A stretch of 64,000 bases of DNA from Solibacillus palustris (GTDB lineage Bacteria > Bacillota > Bacilli > Bacillales_A > Planococcaceae), in assembly GCF_022549215.1 (NCBI RefSeq), contig NZ_JAKZFC010000005.1, positions 62,001 through 126,000 on the forward strand, read 5' to 3'. The notes below the pieces were generated by a model. The model was not told the origin of the DNA. It searched no databases and worked only from the letters and a program-made list of their open reading frames with translations. Positions 48,330-55,715 of the stretch are shown here, one piece after another. The translations under genes were made by a program, and so were the position numbers. The first letter of the stretch is position 1. Each line of letters begins with the position of its first letter.

Positions 48330-48340
48330 GGGGTTTTCAA

Positions 48341-49624
48341 ATGGCAGATTTATCGATTAATTTCGCAGGCATTAAGTCACCAAATCCATTTTGGCTAGCA
48401 TCGGCACCACCAACTAACTCGGGTTACCAAGTGCAAAGGGCGTTTGAGGCAGGCTGGGGTGGCGCAGTTTGGAAAACATTGGGGGATCCTATATTAAACG
48501 TTACATCACGTTTTGCAGCTGTTAGTTTTAATGGACAACGAGTTGCAGGCTTTAACAATATTGAGTTAATTACAGACCGTCCATTAGAAGTGAATTTAAA
48601 AGAAATTTATGAAACAAAGAAACGATTTCCAAATCATGCGATTATTGCGTCGTTAATGGTTGAACCAAAGGCTGAAAAATGGCATGAAATCGTTAAGAAA
48701 GTACAAGCTGTCGGTGTTGATGGCTTTGAATTGAATTTTGGTTGTCCACATGGAATGGCCGAACGCGGAATGGGCTCCGCTTCAGGGCAGGTGCCAGAAC
48801 TAGTAGAAAAGCAAACTTATTGGGCAAAAGAGTATGCTGAAGTTCCGGTAATCGTGAAGTTAACACCAAATATTACAGATATTACCCTAACAGCAGAAGC
48901 GGCGATTCGTGGTGGTGCAGACGCCATTAGTATGATTAATACGATTAATAGTTTAGCCGGAGTGGATTTAAACTCTTGGAATACGATTCCGCATGTCGGA
49001 AATAAAGGTGCACACGGAGGTTATTGTGGACCAGCCGTTAAACCGATTGCACTAAATATGGTAGGGGAATGTGCTAGAAACCCATTAATAAACGTACCGA
49101 TTTCAGGCATTGGTGGAATATCAAATTGGCAAGATGCAGCAGAATTTATTTTGATGGGTTCTACAAGCGTACAAATTTGTACAGCAGCCATGCATCATGG
49201 ATTTAGTATTGTAGAAGATATGATTGATGGTTTAAGCAATTATTTAGATGAAAAAGGCTTAGCTTCAGTAACGGATTTAGTTGGAAAAACAGTCCCGAAA
49301 TATTCGGATTGGGGGGATTTAGATTTAAATTATAAAATTGTCGCAGAAATTAATAATGACATCTGTATTAATTGTAATAAATGTCATATAGCTTGCGAAG
49401 ATACTTCTCATCAATGTATCGATTTGTATTCGGAAAATGGGCGTCCAATGTTAAAAGTTCGAGAAGAGGACTGTGTTGGTTGTAATTTATGCTCCATTGT
49501 TTGTCCGGCTGAAGGTGCAATTACGATGAAAGAATTACCTCGTACACAAGCAACAATGACATGGAATGAAAGACAATCATTACTTGCAGGATTCAGTGCG
49601 AATAATTCAAATGTTGTCCGTTAA
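48341..49624 (+). CDS. preA: Dihydropyrimidine dehydrogenase, FMN/iron-sulfur subunit (PreA-like)
   Basis: Reduces uracil or thymine to the 5,6-dihydro form. 427 residues: FMN-binding TIM barrel (1-310) with N-F-G-C-P-H-G-M-A-E-R-G-M-G-S, P-V-I-V-K-L-T-P-N, I-S-G-I-G-G-I; then two [4Fe-4S] motifs C-I-N-C-N-K-C-H-I-A-C (~345) and C-V-G-C-N-L-C-S-I-V-C-P (~380). At the site of the catalytic Cys of mammalian enzyme (A-C-G-Q) this protein has A-S-G-Q, so a Ser may be the general acid as in class 2 dihydroorotate dehydrogenases. Cotranscribed with preT. Confidence 0.92.
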   Translation: MADLSINFAGIKSPNPFWLASAPPTNSGYQVQRAFEAGWGGAVWKTLGDPILNVTSRFAAVSFNGQRVAGFNNIELITDRPLEVNLKEIYETKKRFPNHAIIASLMVEPKAEKWHEIVKKVQAVGVDGFELNFGCPHGMAERGMGSASGQVPELVEKQTYWAKEYAEVPVIVKLTPNITDITLTAEAAIRGGADAISMINTINSLAGVDLNSWNTIPHVGNKGAHGGYCGPAVKPIALNMVGECARNPLINVPISGIGGISNWQDAAEFILMGSTSVQICTAAMHHGFSIVEDMIDGLSNYLDEKGLASVTDLVGKTVPKYSDWGDLDLNYKIVAEINNDICINCNKCHIACEDTSHQCIDLYSENGRPMLKVREEDCVGCNLCSIVCPAEGAITMKELPRTQATMTWNERQSLLAGFSANNSNVVR

Positions 49625-49659
49625 TTAGTTTAAAGAAATCTAATTAAATGAGGTGTAGC

Positions 49660-51141
49660 ATGTCAAAATCCAAAAGTTCAAGTGATAATTACTTAAAGTC
49701 TCCTGATTTACTGCCTATTAAGTATGAAAACCGTAATATAGGGATGTTAGGTTTTGGTGTAATTTGGGTGGGTATGGCCATTGTATTAGCAGCATTTGCA
49801 ATCGGTGCTGGAGGTATTATTAATTTAAGTATGCCAATGTTAATATTGGCGACATTAGTTGGGTCTGTATTAATCGGAATATTTATGGTAATTATCGGTG
49901 ATATCGGTGTAGAGCATGGTTTATCGTTTCCGGTATACATGCGGGCTCCATTTGGTACAATCGGAACCCATTTACCATCATTTGCCCGTGCATTTACCGC
50001 TTCATGTTGGTTTGGTATTAATACGTTTTTTGGTGCTGCCGCAATAAATGGAATTTTAAATATTTTGATTGGTTTTGATAATTGGTTTGTATGTTTCATC
50101 GTATTTGCCGGGTTACAATTGCTAAATGTATCATTGGGGATTAAGTCGATCGAGCGTTTTGCAGATTTCGCAGCGCCAATCATTATCTTCATCTCGATTT
50201 GGATGTATTTACAATTGTCTGCCGAAGCAAAGGAACAAGGAAAGGCAGTATGGTCTTGGGTGGAAGCACCACAAACAGGCTTTGAACAGTTTACCGCATT
50301 TATGGTTATCGCAACAGCAATTATGGGCTTTTGGGCGACATTGGCTGCCGATATGCCAACGCTTTCTCGTCACTTTAAAGCACCAAAATATGAACGCAAC
50401 TGGTTCAAACGAAATAAAACGCAATTATTAGGTTCTCTTGTTGTTCAACCTGCTTTTAATACATTAATGGTTGTAATCGGAGCGGTATGTTATATGGCAA
50501 CAGGCTCGGGTGACCCAATTAATGCACTCCAGCAGGCAGCGGGTGGATTTGTACTTGTAATGCTATTATCGATGATTGTCTTAGCTCAATGGTCGACAAA
50601 TACTTCTGCAAACGTAATTCCAGCAGCTACCATTTTTTCGAATATCGGCGGACCAAAAGTGCCTTTCTGGGTAGGGGTAGTTATTGCAGGGATTGTTGGA
50701 ACGGTTGTTCAACCGTGGAGTTTGTTCGATATTTTAAATAGCGTGCTCCTTATTATTGGTGGTATTTTATCTTCTATTGTCGGTATTTTATTTGCGGATT
50801 ATTATTTACTTCGAAAACGTCGTGTAAATGTAAAAGATTTATATGAAGTAAATGGGCAATATCGTTATTTAAAAGGTGTAAATTTAGCGGGACTTATTGC
50901 TTGGATTATTGGTGGGCTGATCGCTAATATTTGGCCAGCGTATTCTTCATTAATCGGCTTTTTTGTAGGTGCTGCCATTTACTTTATTTTAGCGAAGTTC
51001 TGGTGGTTCAAAAAGTATCCGCAAGCTGAAATAGTGAATCCAAGTGATGAAGATTATTTAGGAATTACAACGGGACGCAGCTGGGAGATTGATGTGGAAG
51101 CAGAACCAATTAATGTTCCATCAACAGTTTCTACAGAATAA
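49660..51141 (+). CDS. NCS1 family nucleobase permease
   Basis: Imports uracil, hydantoin or a related base with a cation. 493 residues, twelve predicted membrane helices; N-terminal N-R-N-I-G-M-L-G-F-G-V-I-W-V-G-M and the FWATLAADMPTLSRHFK region are typical of the cytosine/uracil/allantoin branch. ATG 49660 with GAGGTG 4 nt upstream; an in-frame ATG at 49648 comes before the ribosome site. Its place in the catabolic operon suggests uracil/thymine as substrate. Confidence 0.9.
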   Translation: MSKSKSSSDNYLKSPDLLPIKYENRNIGMLGFGVIWVGMAIVLAAFAIGAGGIINLSMPMLILATLVGSVLIGIFMVIIGDIGVEHGLSFPVYMRAPFGTIGTHLPSFARAFTASCWFGINTFFGAAAINGILNILIGFDNWFVCFIVFAGLQLLNVSLGIKSIERFADFAAPIIIFISIWMYLQLSAEAKEQGKAVWSWVEAPQTGFEQFTAFMVIATAIMGFWATLAADMPTLSRHFKAPKYERNWFKRNKTQLLGSLVVQPAFNTLMVVIGAVCYMATGSGDPINALQQAAGGFVLVMLLSMIVLAQWSTNTSANVIPAATIFSNIGGPKVPFWVGVVIAGIVGTVVQPWSLFDILNSVLLIIGGILSSIVGILFADYYLLRKRRVNVKDLYEVNGQYRYLKGVNLAGLIAWIIGGLIANIWPAYSSLIGFFVGAAIYFILAKFWWFKKYPQAEIVNPSDEDYLGITTGRSWEIDVEAEPINVPSTVSTE

Positions 51142-51161
51142 CATGTCAAAGAGGTGGGATT

Positions 51162-51374
51162 ATGTCAGAATTTCAGTTTGTCGAAAAGGAAGTTCAGCAA
51201 ATTGATCAACTACTTGCGCAAAACTATATTTTCACAAATATTACCGAAGACTTAGAGGGCGCATATGTTACATTTATGAATGAAGAAACGAAAGATGAGA
51301 TAATATTGCATATTAAAATGGCAGAGTCGAGAAAATATTTTTCTTCTAAGTTACATGAACAACTAAATAAGTAA
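51162..51374 (+). CDS. Unrecognised 70-aa protein at the end of the pyrimidine operon
   Basis: Starts MSEFQFVEKEVQQID with AGAGGTGGG 5 nt upstream, 20 nt after the permease stop and before a strong terminator, so it is the last gene of the operon. Small, soluble, mixed charge; predicted alpha-beta-beta-alpha pattern (E-V-Q-Q-I-D-Q-L-L, Y-V-T-F, D-E-I-I-L-H-I, C-terminal helix). No cysteines, no membrane segment. I know no family; it might be an accessory factor of the permease or dehydrogenase. Confidence 0.7.
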   Translation: MSEFQFVEKEVQQIDQLLAQNYIFTNITEDLEGAYVTFMNEETKDEIILHIKMAESRKYFSSKLHEQLNK

Positions 51375-51379
51375 CTTTG

Positions 51380-51420
51380 AAAACTAGTACTTTTGTCGAG
51401 AATAAAAGTACTAGTTTTAT
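51380..51420 (+). terminator. Terminator of the pyrimidine catabolic operon
   Basis: AAAACTAGTACTTTT (51380-51394) pairs perfectly with AAAAGTACTAGTTTT (51404-51418). Confidence 0.9.
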
Positions 51421-51561
51421 TGTGCCCGGAGTGTACAACAACTCAGTGGTATAAGCCCACTACAATCTTGGCAGTAGGAACTGTGGATGTTCATGGTGAA
51501 GTGGATTAGGTTCAGAAGAAAGAAGATTCTTCATTAGCTACGTTAGATAAAAATTACAAAA

Positions 51562-51600
51562 AGAGCATGCGCCTTTATTTTGTGCGCATGCTCTGTATTT
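51562..51600. terminator. Bidirectional terminator before the spore-coat gene
   Basis: AGAGCATGCGC (51562-51572) pairs perfectly with GCGCATGCTCT (51584-51594); T-rich on the plus side, A-rich upstream. It can end the minus-strand spore-coat transcript. Confidence 0.75.
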
Positions 51601-51658
51601 TTATGGCAAATAGAAACTTTTGATTAAATCATCCGTATACTTGGTAAGAGAAATGATT

Positions 51659-52270
51659 TTAGTTTGGCATGTTTTTCGCTTTTTGTGCTTGGCCGTACCT
51701 ATTGAGCATTGCGTTCATATCTTGCTCAGATAATTGTGGTACTTGGTAAAAACCTTTTTTGTTTTCGTAAAGTGAAACTTCATACGCCATTTCGATGCAG
51801 TTGGGGACAGAATCTTGTAAAACCCTGCGTACGACTGGATTTGTTGTTTCGAGTGCAGCAGCAGTTTTACCTGTTGCACCAGCTTTATGACAGCCTAACA
51901 TGAAGCCTGAAATGACAGCATCATTTATCTCGCTTGCAGCAGTCATTGGTGCTTTCGGGGTACCTGGTGTCAAGCCATATTTTGTGTCATTACCCATTTG
52001 CATATTGTAGCTACGAGTTGGATGCTGTGGGTCATGGCCTGTTTTGTATGCCTCCATCGTAATATTGTATTCATCAAGCATGAAAGCGTACTGACGATCC
52101 ATAATATTTAATAGCTCACTATCTTGTACATGGTCGCGTAGTAGTACATATTGATTCAGTCCGGCGATCATGGAACTAAGTACTTCGTGAACATCAAGTA
52201 ACTCGTGGGCACCGTGGTTCTGCGAGAAAGGCATTTGATTGTCTTGAGATTGTGATGATTGGGTATACAT
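51659..52270 (-). CDS. Spore coat protein, CotF-like
   Basis: 203 residues rich in Gln, Asn and Met. The body (about 20-170) is the ferritin-like CotF family helical bundle: HEVLSSMIAGLNQYVLLRDHVQD, then L-L-N-I-M-D-R-Q-Y, and an A-S-E-I-N-D-A-V-I-S-G-F segment. Structural protein of the spore coat, expected to be made in the mother cell late in sporulation; marks the organism as a spore former. ATG at 52270 with GGAGG upstream on the minus strand. Confidence 0.85.
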   Translation of the reverse strand: MYTQSSQSQDNQMPFSQNHGAHELLDVHEVLSSMIAGLNQYVLLRDHVQDSELLNIMDRQYAFMLDEYNITMEAYKTGHDPQHPTRSYNMQMGNDTKYGLTPGTPKAPMTAASEINDAVISGFMLGCHKAGATGKTAAALETTNPVVRRVLQDSVPNCIEMAYEVSLYENKKGFYQVPQLSEQDMNAMLNRYGQAQKAKNMPN

Positions 52271-52362
52271 TTATAAACCTCCATTTTTAGAAATTTCGTA
52301 CGTTCTTATTGTGGAGAATAAAAAATTTTTTATACGTAATTTTCAAAGAGAGGGTGTTTGTT

Positions 52363-52959
52363 ATGCATGTGAAAAATCAAAAGGGAAGTGCGTTACTCAT
52401 TGCGCTCATTGCAATTGTAGCGATCGTCGTTATTGCGGTAGTAATGATTGTGCCAAAATATAACAGTTTAGTAACAGGTGAGGAAAAGGTGGAAGCTACT
52501 TGGGCGCAAGTTGAAAACCAATTACAACGCAGATTTGATTTAATTCCCAATTTAGTAAATACCGTAAAAGGCTATACAAGCCATGAGGAAGAAGTATTTA
52601 CACAAATAGCTAATGCACGTACAGAATATGGAAATGCCAATACAATAGAAGAAGCCGCAGATGCAAATAATGATTTATCTTCTGCATTGTCGCGCTTATT
52701 AGTCATTGTAGAGAATTATCCAGAGTTGAAAGCGAATGTACAATTTACACGTTTAATGGATGAACTGGCTGGAACGGAAAATCGTTTAGCGGTTGCACGT
52801 AAAGATTATAATGATACTGTTCAAACGTTTAATAGTGATGTACGTCGCTTCCCAAGTAACTTGATTGCTAGTATGTTTGGTTTTGAGAAAAAAGATTACT
52901 TTGAAATTAAAGAGGGTGTAAAAGAGTCGCCATCTGTTGATTTTGGAAGTGGTGAGTAA
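52363..52959 (+). CDS. LemA family protein
   Basis: 198 residues: one N-terminal membrane helix (about 8-30) and the LemA helical domain (K-Y-N-S-L-V-T-G-E-E-K-V-E-A-T-W-A-Q-V-E-N-Q-L-Q-R-R and L-I-P-N-L-V are family signatures). Exact role unknown; often paired with TPM-domain proteins. ATG 52363 follows GAGAGGGTG; an earlier in-frame start at 52309 has no ribosome site. First gene of a three-gene operon. Confidence 0.9.
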   Translation: MHVKNQKGSALLIALIAIVAIVVIAVVMIVPKYNSLVTGEEKVEATWAQVENQLQRRFDLIPNLVNTVKGYTSHEEEVFTQIANARTEYGNANTIEEAADANNDLSSALSRLLVIVENYPELKANVQFTRLMDELAGTENRLAVARKDYNDTVQTFNSDVRRFPSNLIASMFGFEKKDYFEIKEGVKESPSVDFGSGE

Positions 52960-52960
52960 T

Positions 52961-53095
52961 TTGAAAAAAGAGGAAGAAGAGCGTAATCGTAAAATACAGG
53001 AAGCTGCAAACTATTCCTATGATAATAGCTCGTATGATTCACGCTCGAATAGTTCGTATTCAGGTGGAGGAGGCAGTTTAGATCGCAGCTTCTAA
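52961..53095 (+). CDS. Small 44-aa linker-like protein between lemA and the TPM gene
   Basis: Begins with TTG 52961, 5 nt after GGTGA, 1 nt after the lemA stop; a GTG at 52952 overlapping lemA is the alternative. Product: charged helix K-K-E-E-E-E-R-N-R-K-I-Q-E followed by a low-complexity Ser/Tyr/Asn tract and G-G-G-G-S-L-D-R-S-F. Its Gly/Ser-rich end resembles the tail of the TPM protein downstream (stop to next ATG 14 nt). Possibly a membrane-peripheral partner in the same complex; function unknown. Confidence 0.65.
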   Translation: MKKEEEERNRKIQEAANYSYDNSSYDSRSNSSYSGGGGSLDRSF

Positions 53096-53109
53096 AGGGG
53101 GAAGGGCAT

Positions 53110-53880
53110 ATGAAAAAGCTATTGTTATTGGCATTATTCTTAGTCGTAATGCCATTACAAACATTTGCGATAATTCCACAAAAGCCCGCTTATAATTCGT
53201 ATGTTTATGATTACGGAAATGTTATCTCGGATGACGTTGAGCAAAAATTAATTCAAGCAGCAAAAGCACTTGAAGGATCAACAGGAAATGTCATTGTGAT
53301 GATGACGATTGATACGATTGGTGGCTTGGAACCGTATGAATTTGGAACAGAAACAATGCGAGCATGGGGCATTGGTGACGAAAAGCTTGATAATGGGATG
53401 CTCATTTTTGCCACAACAGAGCAAGGCAAAGGACAAAATGATATATGGATAACTGTCGGGGATGGTCTAGAAGGGACTTATCCAGACGGTTTACTTGGGA
53501 GTATGATTGATACGTATATGATGCCGTATTTAGCAAATGGAGATTATACGGATGCTTTCGCCAATATATTTTCGCAGTTTTATGAAGAAATGGGTGGAGA
53601 TGCAAGTGGTGTAGATTTGGTAAAGCCTATTTCATCGAATGATGGTGAAGGAATTTCAATTGGTTTTATTATTTTCATTCTCATTGTTTATTTCATTATT
53701 ACGAAATACGGTGGTGGCGGTGGTCCAGGTGGGCGCAGACGTACTGCACGTCGTGTTTATCGTAATAGCGGCTACCCAGGAGGATTTGGCGGTGGTTTCG
53801 GTCGTGGCGGTTCATCAGGTGGCTTCGGCGGCTTTGGTGGCGGTGGCTCATCTGGCGGCGGCGCGGGTAGGAAGTTTTAA
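53110..53880 (+). CDS. TPM domain protein (YgcG family)
   Basis: 256 residues: signal peptide (1-20, M-K-K-L-L-L-L...T-F-A), TPM_phosphatase domain (about 28-160: Y-V-Y-D-Y-G-N-V-I-S, N-V-I-V-M-M-T-I-D-T, W-I-T-V-G-D-G-L-E-G), one membrane helix (~182-200) and a Gly-rich tail ending G-G-G-S-S-G-G-G-A-G-R-K-F. Homologues sit in the membrane with the TPM domain outside; they have been linked to photosystem repair in plants and envelope processes in bacteria. Operon partner of LemA. Confidence 0.9.
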   Translation: MKKLLLLALFLVVMPLQTFAIIPQKPAYNSYVYDYGNVISDDVEQKLIQAAKALEGSTGNVIVMMTIDTIGGLEPYEFGTETMRAWGIGDEKLDNGMLIFATTEQGKGQNDIWITVGDGLEGTYPDGLLGSMIDTYMMPYLANGDYTDAFANIFSQFYEEMGGDASGVDLVKPISSNDGEGISIGFIIFILIVYFIITKYGGGGGPGGRRRTARRVYRNSGYPGGFGGGFGRGGSSGGFGGFGGGGSSGGGAGRKF

Positions 53881-53883
53881 CTT

Positions 53884-54072
53884 GATTCAGCGGGGTTCAG
53901 ACCCCGGCTGAATAGGGGAACGAAGACTAAAAACGTCACGTCCTGTGACAACGCCTTCGTGATCAACTTTGTGTTGACCTAATGCCCCCGGCGGATGTCA
54001 CAGTTTGTTTAGAGGAGTTTATCGAGGAGTCTCAAAAAAAATCTGGACGAAAGTTAGCCTGGGCGTAATTGA
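53884..54072 (+). repeat. Structured non-coding repeat, copy C
   Basis: Follows the TPM gene. Ordered hairpins: ATTCAGCGGGGT (53885-53896) with ACCCCGGCTGAAT (53901-53913); GTCAC-N5-GTGAC near 53935-53949; TCAAC-N5-GTTGA near 53963-53977. Then GCCCCCGGCGGATGTCA (53984-54000) and, after 12 nt, AGGAG. The same landmarks GTTCAnACCCC and GGCGGATGTCA...AGGAG recur in copy D at the window end. No ORF. A repeated structured RNA or small mobile repeat is likely. Confidence 0.65.
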
Positions 54073-54083
54073 TTAAAATGCGT

Positions 54084-54122
54084 AGCGTCTTACTGAAATA
54101 TTTCGGTAAGATGCTTTTTATT
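54084..54122 (+). terminator. Terminator before the glutaredoxin-like gene
   Basis: AGCGTCTTACTGAAA and TTTCGGTAAGATGCT form a stem with one to two mismatches, followed by TTTTTA. Confidence 0.7.
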
Positions 54123-54187
54123 CGAATAAAATTCACATACTTTTTAAAAGGATATTCGATACAATAATATAAAAAGGAGAGTTTATA

Positions 54188-54421
54188 ATGATTGTAAAAT
54201 TTTATTCGCGACCAAACTGCGAGCTCTGCATCGAAGGCTTGCATACATTAAAGATCGTACAGGAGGATATTCCTTTTACGATCGAACATTATGATATAGA
54301 AGGCAATGATGAAATTCATGAAAAATATATGCTGATGATTCCCGTAGTTGAAAAAGATGGGGATATAATTCAGTACGGACAATTAGATTATGTAACGTTG
54401 TTAGATGCGCTAAGTGAATAG
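54188..54421 (+). CDS. Glutaredoxin family protein
   Basis: 77 residues, thioredoxin fold: beta1 I-V-K-F-Y-S-R, active-site C-E-L-C (about 11-14), cis-Pro in M-I-P-V-V-E near residue 57. Probable thiol-disulfide protein of the cytoplasm; partner unknown. AAGGAG 7 nt before ATG 54188. It stands upstream of cggR with its own promoter region. Confidence 0.87.
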   Translation: MIVKFYSRPNCELCIEGLHTLKIVQEDIPFTIEHYDIEGNDEIHEKYMLMIPVVEKDGDIIQYGQLDYVTLLDALSE

Positions 54422-54469
54422 TCATTTAGCGTAAAAAACATCTTTTTGCTCGAAATGACGAGATCTTAG

Positions 54470-54498
54470 TTGCAAATAAGTATGATTCATTTTATAAT
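54470..54498 (+). promoter_or_regulatory. Sigma-A promoter of the cggR-gapA operon
   Basis: TTGCAA (54470-54475), 17-nt spacer, TATAAT (54493-54498). Confidence 0.75.
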
Positions 54499-54527
54499 AA
54501 CAGCATAAATTATTTTTTTGTCTTAAG

Positions 54528-54563
54528 TGGGACTTAAAAATAGTTAGTGGGGCAAAATTTGTC
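54528..54563 (+). promoter_or_regulatory. CggR operator
   Basis: TGGGAC-N6-ATAG-N4-TGGGGC-N6-TGTC keeps the spacing of the B. subtilis CggR tandem operator (CGGGAC-N6-TGTC-N4-CGGGAC-N6-TGTC) exactly, with substitutions in the two half sites. It lies between the promoter and cggR, so CggR would act as a roadblock released by fructose-1,6-bisphosphate. Confidence 0.8.
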
Positions 54564-54587
54564 CTATAAGTGTGAGTAGGTGATTTT

Positions 54588-55616
54588 TTGGACAATGTAA
54601 CATTTTTTGAAGCTGAGCGTAAATTGATGCCTGAAATCGATGCTTTGTTTCAAAAGCGCTTTCGAATTTTACAGACTCTTGCAACATTTGGTCCAATAGG
54701 TAGACGTGCATTAGCAGAGCAACTTCTTATGACCGAGCGAGATGTACGTAATGAAATAACGGTACTGAGTGAACAGCACCTCATATCTGTTCAGAAAAAA
54801 GGCATGTCCTGTTCGTCAAATGGTTATGAAGTATTAGAACAGCTTTCTGAATTGTATCGTGAACTGTCTGGAATTGTTGCGAAAGAACAGCAGCTAGCTC
54901 AACAGTTTGGTATTAGACGTGTTGTCATAGTTTCTGGAGATGTCGAGAAAGATAGTACGGTAAAACAACAGCTAGGCAAGGAAGCGGCACAAATCATGCT
55001 CGAAATTGCGCAAGGTAAGGATAAAATCGCTGTTACTGGTGGAAGTAGTGTGGCATCTTTAAAAGAATATTTAGTGCCAAATACAGTGCTTAGTGAAGTC
55101 GAATTTCTTGCAGCACGGGGTGGTATGGGCGATGAAATGACATTCCAAGCCAATACAATCGTTGCAAAATTCGCAAAAAAAACCGGCGCAACCTATCGCA
55201 CCTTATTCTTACCAGAGCATTTAAGTGCACAAGCTTATGAAGCGATGAAACATGAGCCGATCATTAAAGAAATGATTACACTTTATGAACAGGTAAATAT
55301 TGTTGTTCACGGAATTGGTGCGGCACATGAAATGGCCCAACGTCGAAATAGCTCACAGCTAGAACAGCAAGCACTTGATGAAAAGGGAGCAGTTAGCGAA
55401 GCGTTTGGCTATTATTTCAACGAGCAAGGAGACATCGTGCATCATATACGTACGATTGGTATTCAGCTTGAGCAAGTCAATAAAGCACGTCATGTTGTTG
55501 CGATTGCAGCAGGGCATAATAAAGCGACGGCGATTCAAGCGTATTTTAAAAACGCAGCCGCGCAATCGATTTTGATTACAGATGAACAAACCGCAAATGC
55601 AATACTTTCAAAATGA
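54588..55616 (+). CDS. cggR: Central glycolytic genes regulator CggR
   Basis: SorC/DeoR-family repressor of the lower glycolysis operon; fructose-1,6-bisphosphate relieves it. 342 residues: N-terminal helix-turn-helix (about 25-65, I-G-R-R-A-L-A-E-Q-L-L-M-T-E-R-D-V-R-N-E) and the sugar-binding domain (T-G-G-S-S-V-A near 152, G-I-G-A-A near 244, and A-G-H-N-K-A-T-A-I near 307). TTG start at 54588, 6 nt after AGGTGA. First gene of cggR-gapA. Confidence 0.95.
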   Translation: MDNVTFFEAERKLMPEIDALFQKRFRILQTLATFGPIGRRALAEQLLMTERDVRNEITVLSEQHLISVQKKGMSCSSNGYEVLEQLSELYRELSGIVAKEQQLAQQFGIRRVVIVSGDVEKDSTVKQQLGKEAAQIMLEIAQGKDKIAVTGGSSVASLKEYLVPNTVLSEVEFLAARGGMGDEMTFQANTIVAKFAKKTGATYRTLFLPEHLSAQAYEAMKHEPIIKEMITLYEQVNIVVHGIGAAHEMAQRRNSSQLEQQALDEKGAVSEAFGYYFNEQGDIVHHIRTIGIQLEQVNKARHVVAIAAGHNKATAIQAYFKNAAAQSILITDEQTANAILSK

Positions 55617-55715
55617 AACTGTTATTAAGAGTATGTATATCTTCATTTAACGAGTGTTCAATGCATGAAAGAGTGACATACTGTTTAAATAAAAAACTTA
55701 TTGGAGGAATTACAC

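Noticed and set aside
49689-50192. 167-codon minus-strand ORF inside the NCS1 permease gene
   Set aside because: Shadow frame of a hydrophobic membrane gene; lacks ribosome site and has unnatural composition.
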